Assembly: GCF_902859855.1 (NCBI RefSeq) | Contig: NZ_CADIKH010000006.1 | Span: 62,001-126,000, forward strand | Source of the DNA: Paraburkholderia humisilvae | Lineage (GTDB): Bacteria > Pseudomonadota > Gammaproteobacteria > Burkholderiales > Burkholderiaceae | DNA: 64,000 bases | Direction: 5' to 3' | Shown here: piece after piece, positions 62,729 to 64,000 of the stretch | Layout: the number at the start of each line of letters is the position of its first letter | Position numbering within the stretch: position 1 is the stretch's first letter | Position numbers and translations under genes: made by a program | Notes under the pieces: model-generated | Database searches by the model: none | Seen by the model: only the letters and a program-made list of their open reading frames with translations | Told to the model about the DNA's origin: nothing

Positions 62729-64000
62729 CTACGCGACGCGGTCATCGAGACCTGGCAGATCGAAAATCACCTGCGCACCCGGACCCGCATTGTTCAGCAT
62801 CCAGATCGTGCCGCCATGGCTTTCGATAATCGTACGGCTGATCGATAGCCCCATGCCCATTCCGTTCGGCTTGGTCGTGAAAAATGGCGTGAACATCGTT
62901 TCGTTGTGGTTGTCGGGAAAGCCGGTGCCCGCGTCGCGCACGATCACGCGCACGCCGCCGCGGTCGTTCGGCAGGGTGCGCATCGTCAATTTACGTGCAC
63001 GATCGACGATGCCGCTCATCGCCTGGCTCGCGTTGGTGACCAGGTTGATGATGACCTGCTGCATTTGCACGACATCGAGTTCGATGCGCGGCAATCCGAC
63101 GTCCAGATCGAGTTCGAGCGTCACGTGATCACGCATCAATTGCGATTGCGCAAGCGGCAGCGCGTCGCGAATCACCGCGTTGATGCTGCCGGGCTTGCGT
63201 GCCGACACGTCCTTGCGCGCCAGCGCGCGCAACTGACGGATCACGTCGTTCGCCCGTCTCGCGTCGCGTCTGATCCGCTCGATCGCGAGCGTCACTTCCT
63301 GCAGATCGGGTGTGTCGCGCCGCAGCCAGCGCAGGCTCGCCGCGCCATTGGTCTCAATTGCGGTAAGCGGCTGACTCACTTCATGCGCGATCGATGCGGT
63401 CAGCTCGCCGAGTGTCGCGATCCGCGTCGCGTGCGCGAGTTCCGCGTGAGCTTCCTGAAGCCGTCGCGCCGATGCTCTCGCTTCGGTCACGTCGATCACC
63501 GTGCCTGCATATCGATACAGATTGCCTCGATGGATGACCGGATGCGCGAGCATGCGGATCTCCTTGATCGTGCCGTCGGGCATCAGCAGACGATGCTCGG
63601 TATCGACATCGTGCCGTTCCACCGCGATCTGATCGAATACGCGCGCGACGTTGCCGACGTCTTCATGATGCGTGCGCGCAAGGATCCGGTCGAGGCTTGG
63701 CTTTGCGCTCTCTTCGTAACCGTAGATCCGGTACATTTCCCTCGACCAGCAGAGTGCACCAGTGCGCGGATCGAATGCAAAGCTGCCGGTGCGGGTCAAG
63801 CGCTGAGCGTCGTCCAGACAGTCCTGGCTTAGACCCAATTTATCTTCGGCGCGCTTGCGGTCTTCGATGTCGAGCAGTGCGCCGTACCAGCGGATCACAC
63901 TGCCGGATACGTCACACAGCGGATTGGCGACGGACACGCTCCAGCGATAGCCGCGCGCCTTGCTGCCCATCCTGCACTCGCATGCCCCTTCGGCGCGGCT
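62729..64000 (-). CDS. PAS-domain sensor histidine kinase, N-terminus outside window
   Basis: The open frame runs off the right edge: residues before the ATG at 63970 (…RAEGACECRMGSKARGYRW) already belong to a PAS domain. Visible are the end of one PAS (VIRWYGALLDIEDRKRAED), a second PAS (~45-165: FDPRTGALCWSREMYRIYGY...GTVIDVTE) and a histidine-kinase core with H-box IAHEVSQPLTAIETNG. The ATPase carries N-box INLVTNASQAM, G1 VRDAGTGFP, F-box FTPFFTTKPNGMGMGL and G2 MGLSI. It should autophosphorylate and pass phosphate to a response regulator outside the window. Confidence 0.92.
   Translation of the reverse strand, partial: SRAEGACECRMGSKARGYRWSVSVANPLCDVSGSVIRWYGALLDIEDRKRAEDKLGLSQDCLDDAQRLTRTGSFAFDPRTGALCWSREMYRIYGYEESAKPSLDRILARTHHEDVGNVARVFDQIAVERHDVDTEHRLLMPDGTIKEIRMLAHPVIHRGNLYRYAGTVIDVTEARASARRLQEAHAELAHATRIATLGELTASIAHEVSQPLTAIETNGAASLRWLRRDTPDLQEVTLAIERIRRDARRANDVIRQLRALARKDVSARKPGSINAVIRDALPLAQSQLMRDHVTLELDLDVGLPRIELDVVQMQQVIINLVTNASQAMSGIVDRARKLTMRTLPNDRGGVRVIVRDAGTGFPDNHNETMFTPFFTTKPNGMGMGLSISRTIIESHGGTIWMLNNAGPGAQVIFDLPGLDDRVA

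Overview
The window looks like a chromosomal segment of a Burkholderia/Paraburkholderia-type betaproteobacterium. Most genes are GC-rich with strong third-position G/C bias. LysR and AraC regulators and ABC transporters are abundant. The contact-dependent inhibition (CDI) locus has the Burkholderia order toxin - immunity - lipoprotein - transporter (bcpA-I-O-B). No rRNA, tRNA, IS element or CRISPR array was recognised by eye.

Layout. 1-308: tail of an ornithine cyclodeaminase-family gene. 372-7876: a visibly more AT-rich island on the minus strand with an 849-residue tandem-repeat protein followed by an RHS protein. The RHS reading frame is broken by an apparent 86-bp extra segment just before its conserved C-terminal core and variable tip. 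8411-17309: housekeeping and accessory genes: zwf, a winged-helix/HATPase/STAS-like regulator behind three phased repeats, LysR and AraC regulators, small VOC and ABM proteins, a diguanylate cyclase, a MAPEG protein and an esterase. 17421-25815: a beta-glucoside/sugar regulon: divergent AraC regulator, GH1 glycosidase, binding protein, two permeases, ATPase, LacI repressor, with a perfect LacI-type operator upstream of the glycosidase. 25840-28224: an uncharacterised trio: a lysozyme-superfamily-like protein, a lipoprotein and a small protein.

28346-39106: two flavoenzymes, an ABC ATPase with degenerate motifs, an MFS carrier, and a LysR regulator divergent from a polyamine/phosphonate-type ABC operon. 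That operon lacks its own ATPase and ends with a class V aminotransferase. 39202-40793: a minus-strand pair. The 351-residue member resembles, by eye, a gasdermin-like pore-forming core followed by a domain like domain 4 of cholesterol-dependent cytolysins. This is the most intriguing hypothesis in the window, and it is unproven.

41147-52561: the CDI locus. A 2743-residue CdiA/BcpA carries a VENN motif and a small putative RNase C-terminal domain, followed by an immunity gene. Next comes a displaced toxin tail with an immunity gene broken at a T7 run, then a BcpO-like lipoprotein. The CdiB/BcpB transporter is interrupted by an in-frame amber codon, so the system may be unable to export its toxin. 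52574-53215: two small uncharacterised genes. 53567-59478: GntR regulator, amidase, NitT/TauT-type ABC transporter and an isocitrate lyase/PEP mutase-family enzyme, all on the minus strand and probably catabolic. 59870-64000: a D-2-hydroxyacid dehydrogenase, a cytochrome P450, an exported protein with GPL repeats, and a PAS histidine kinase cut by the window end.
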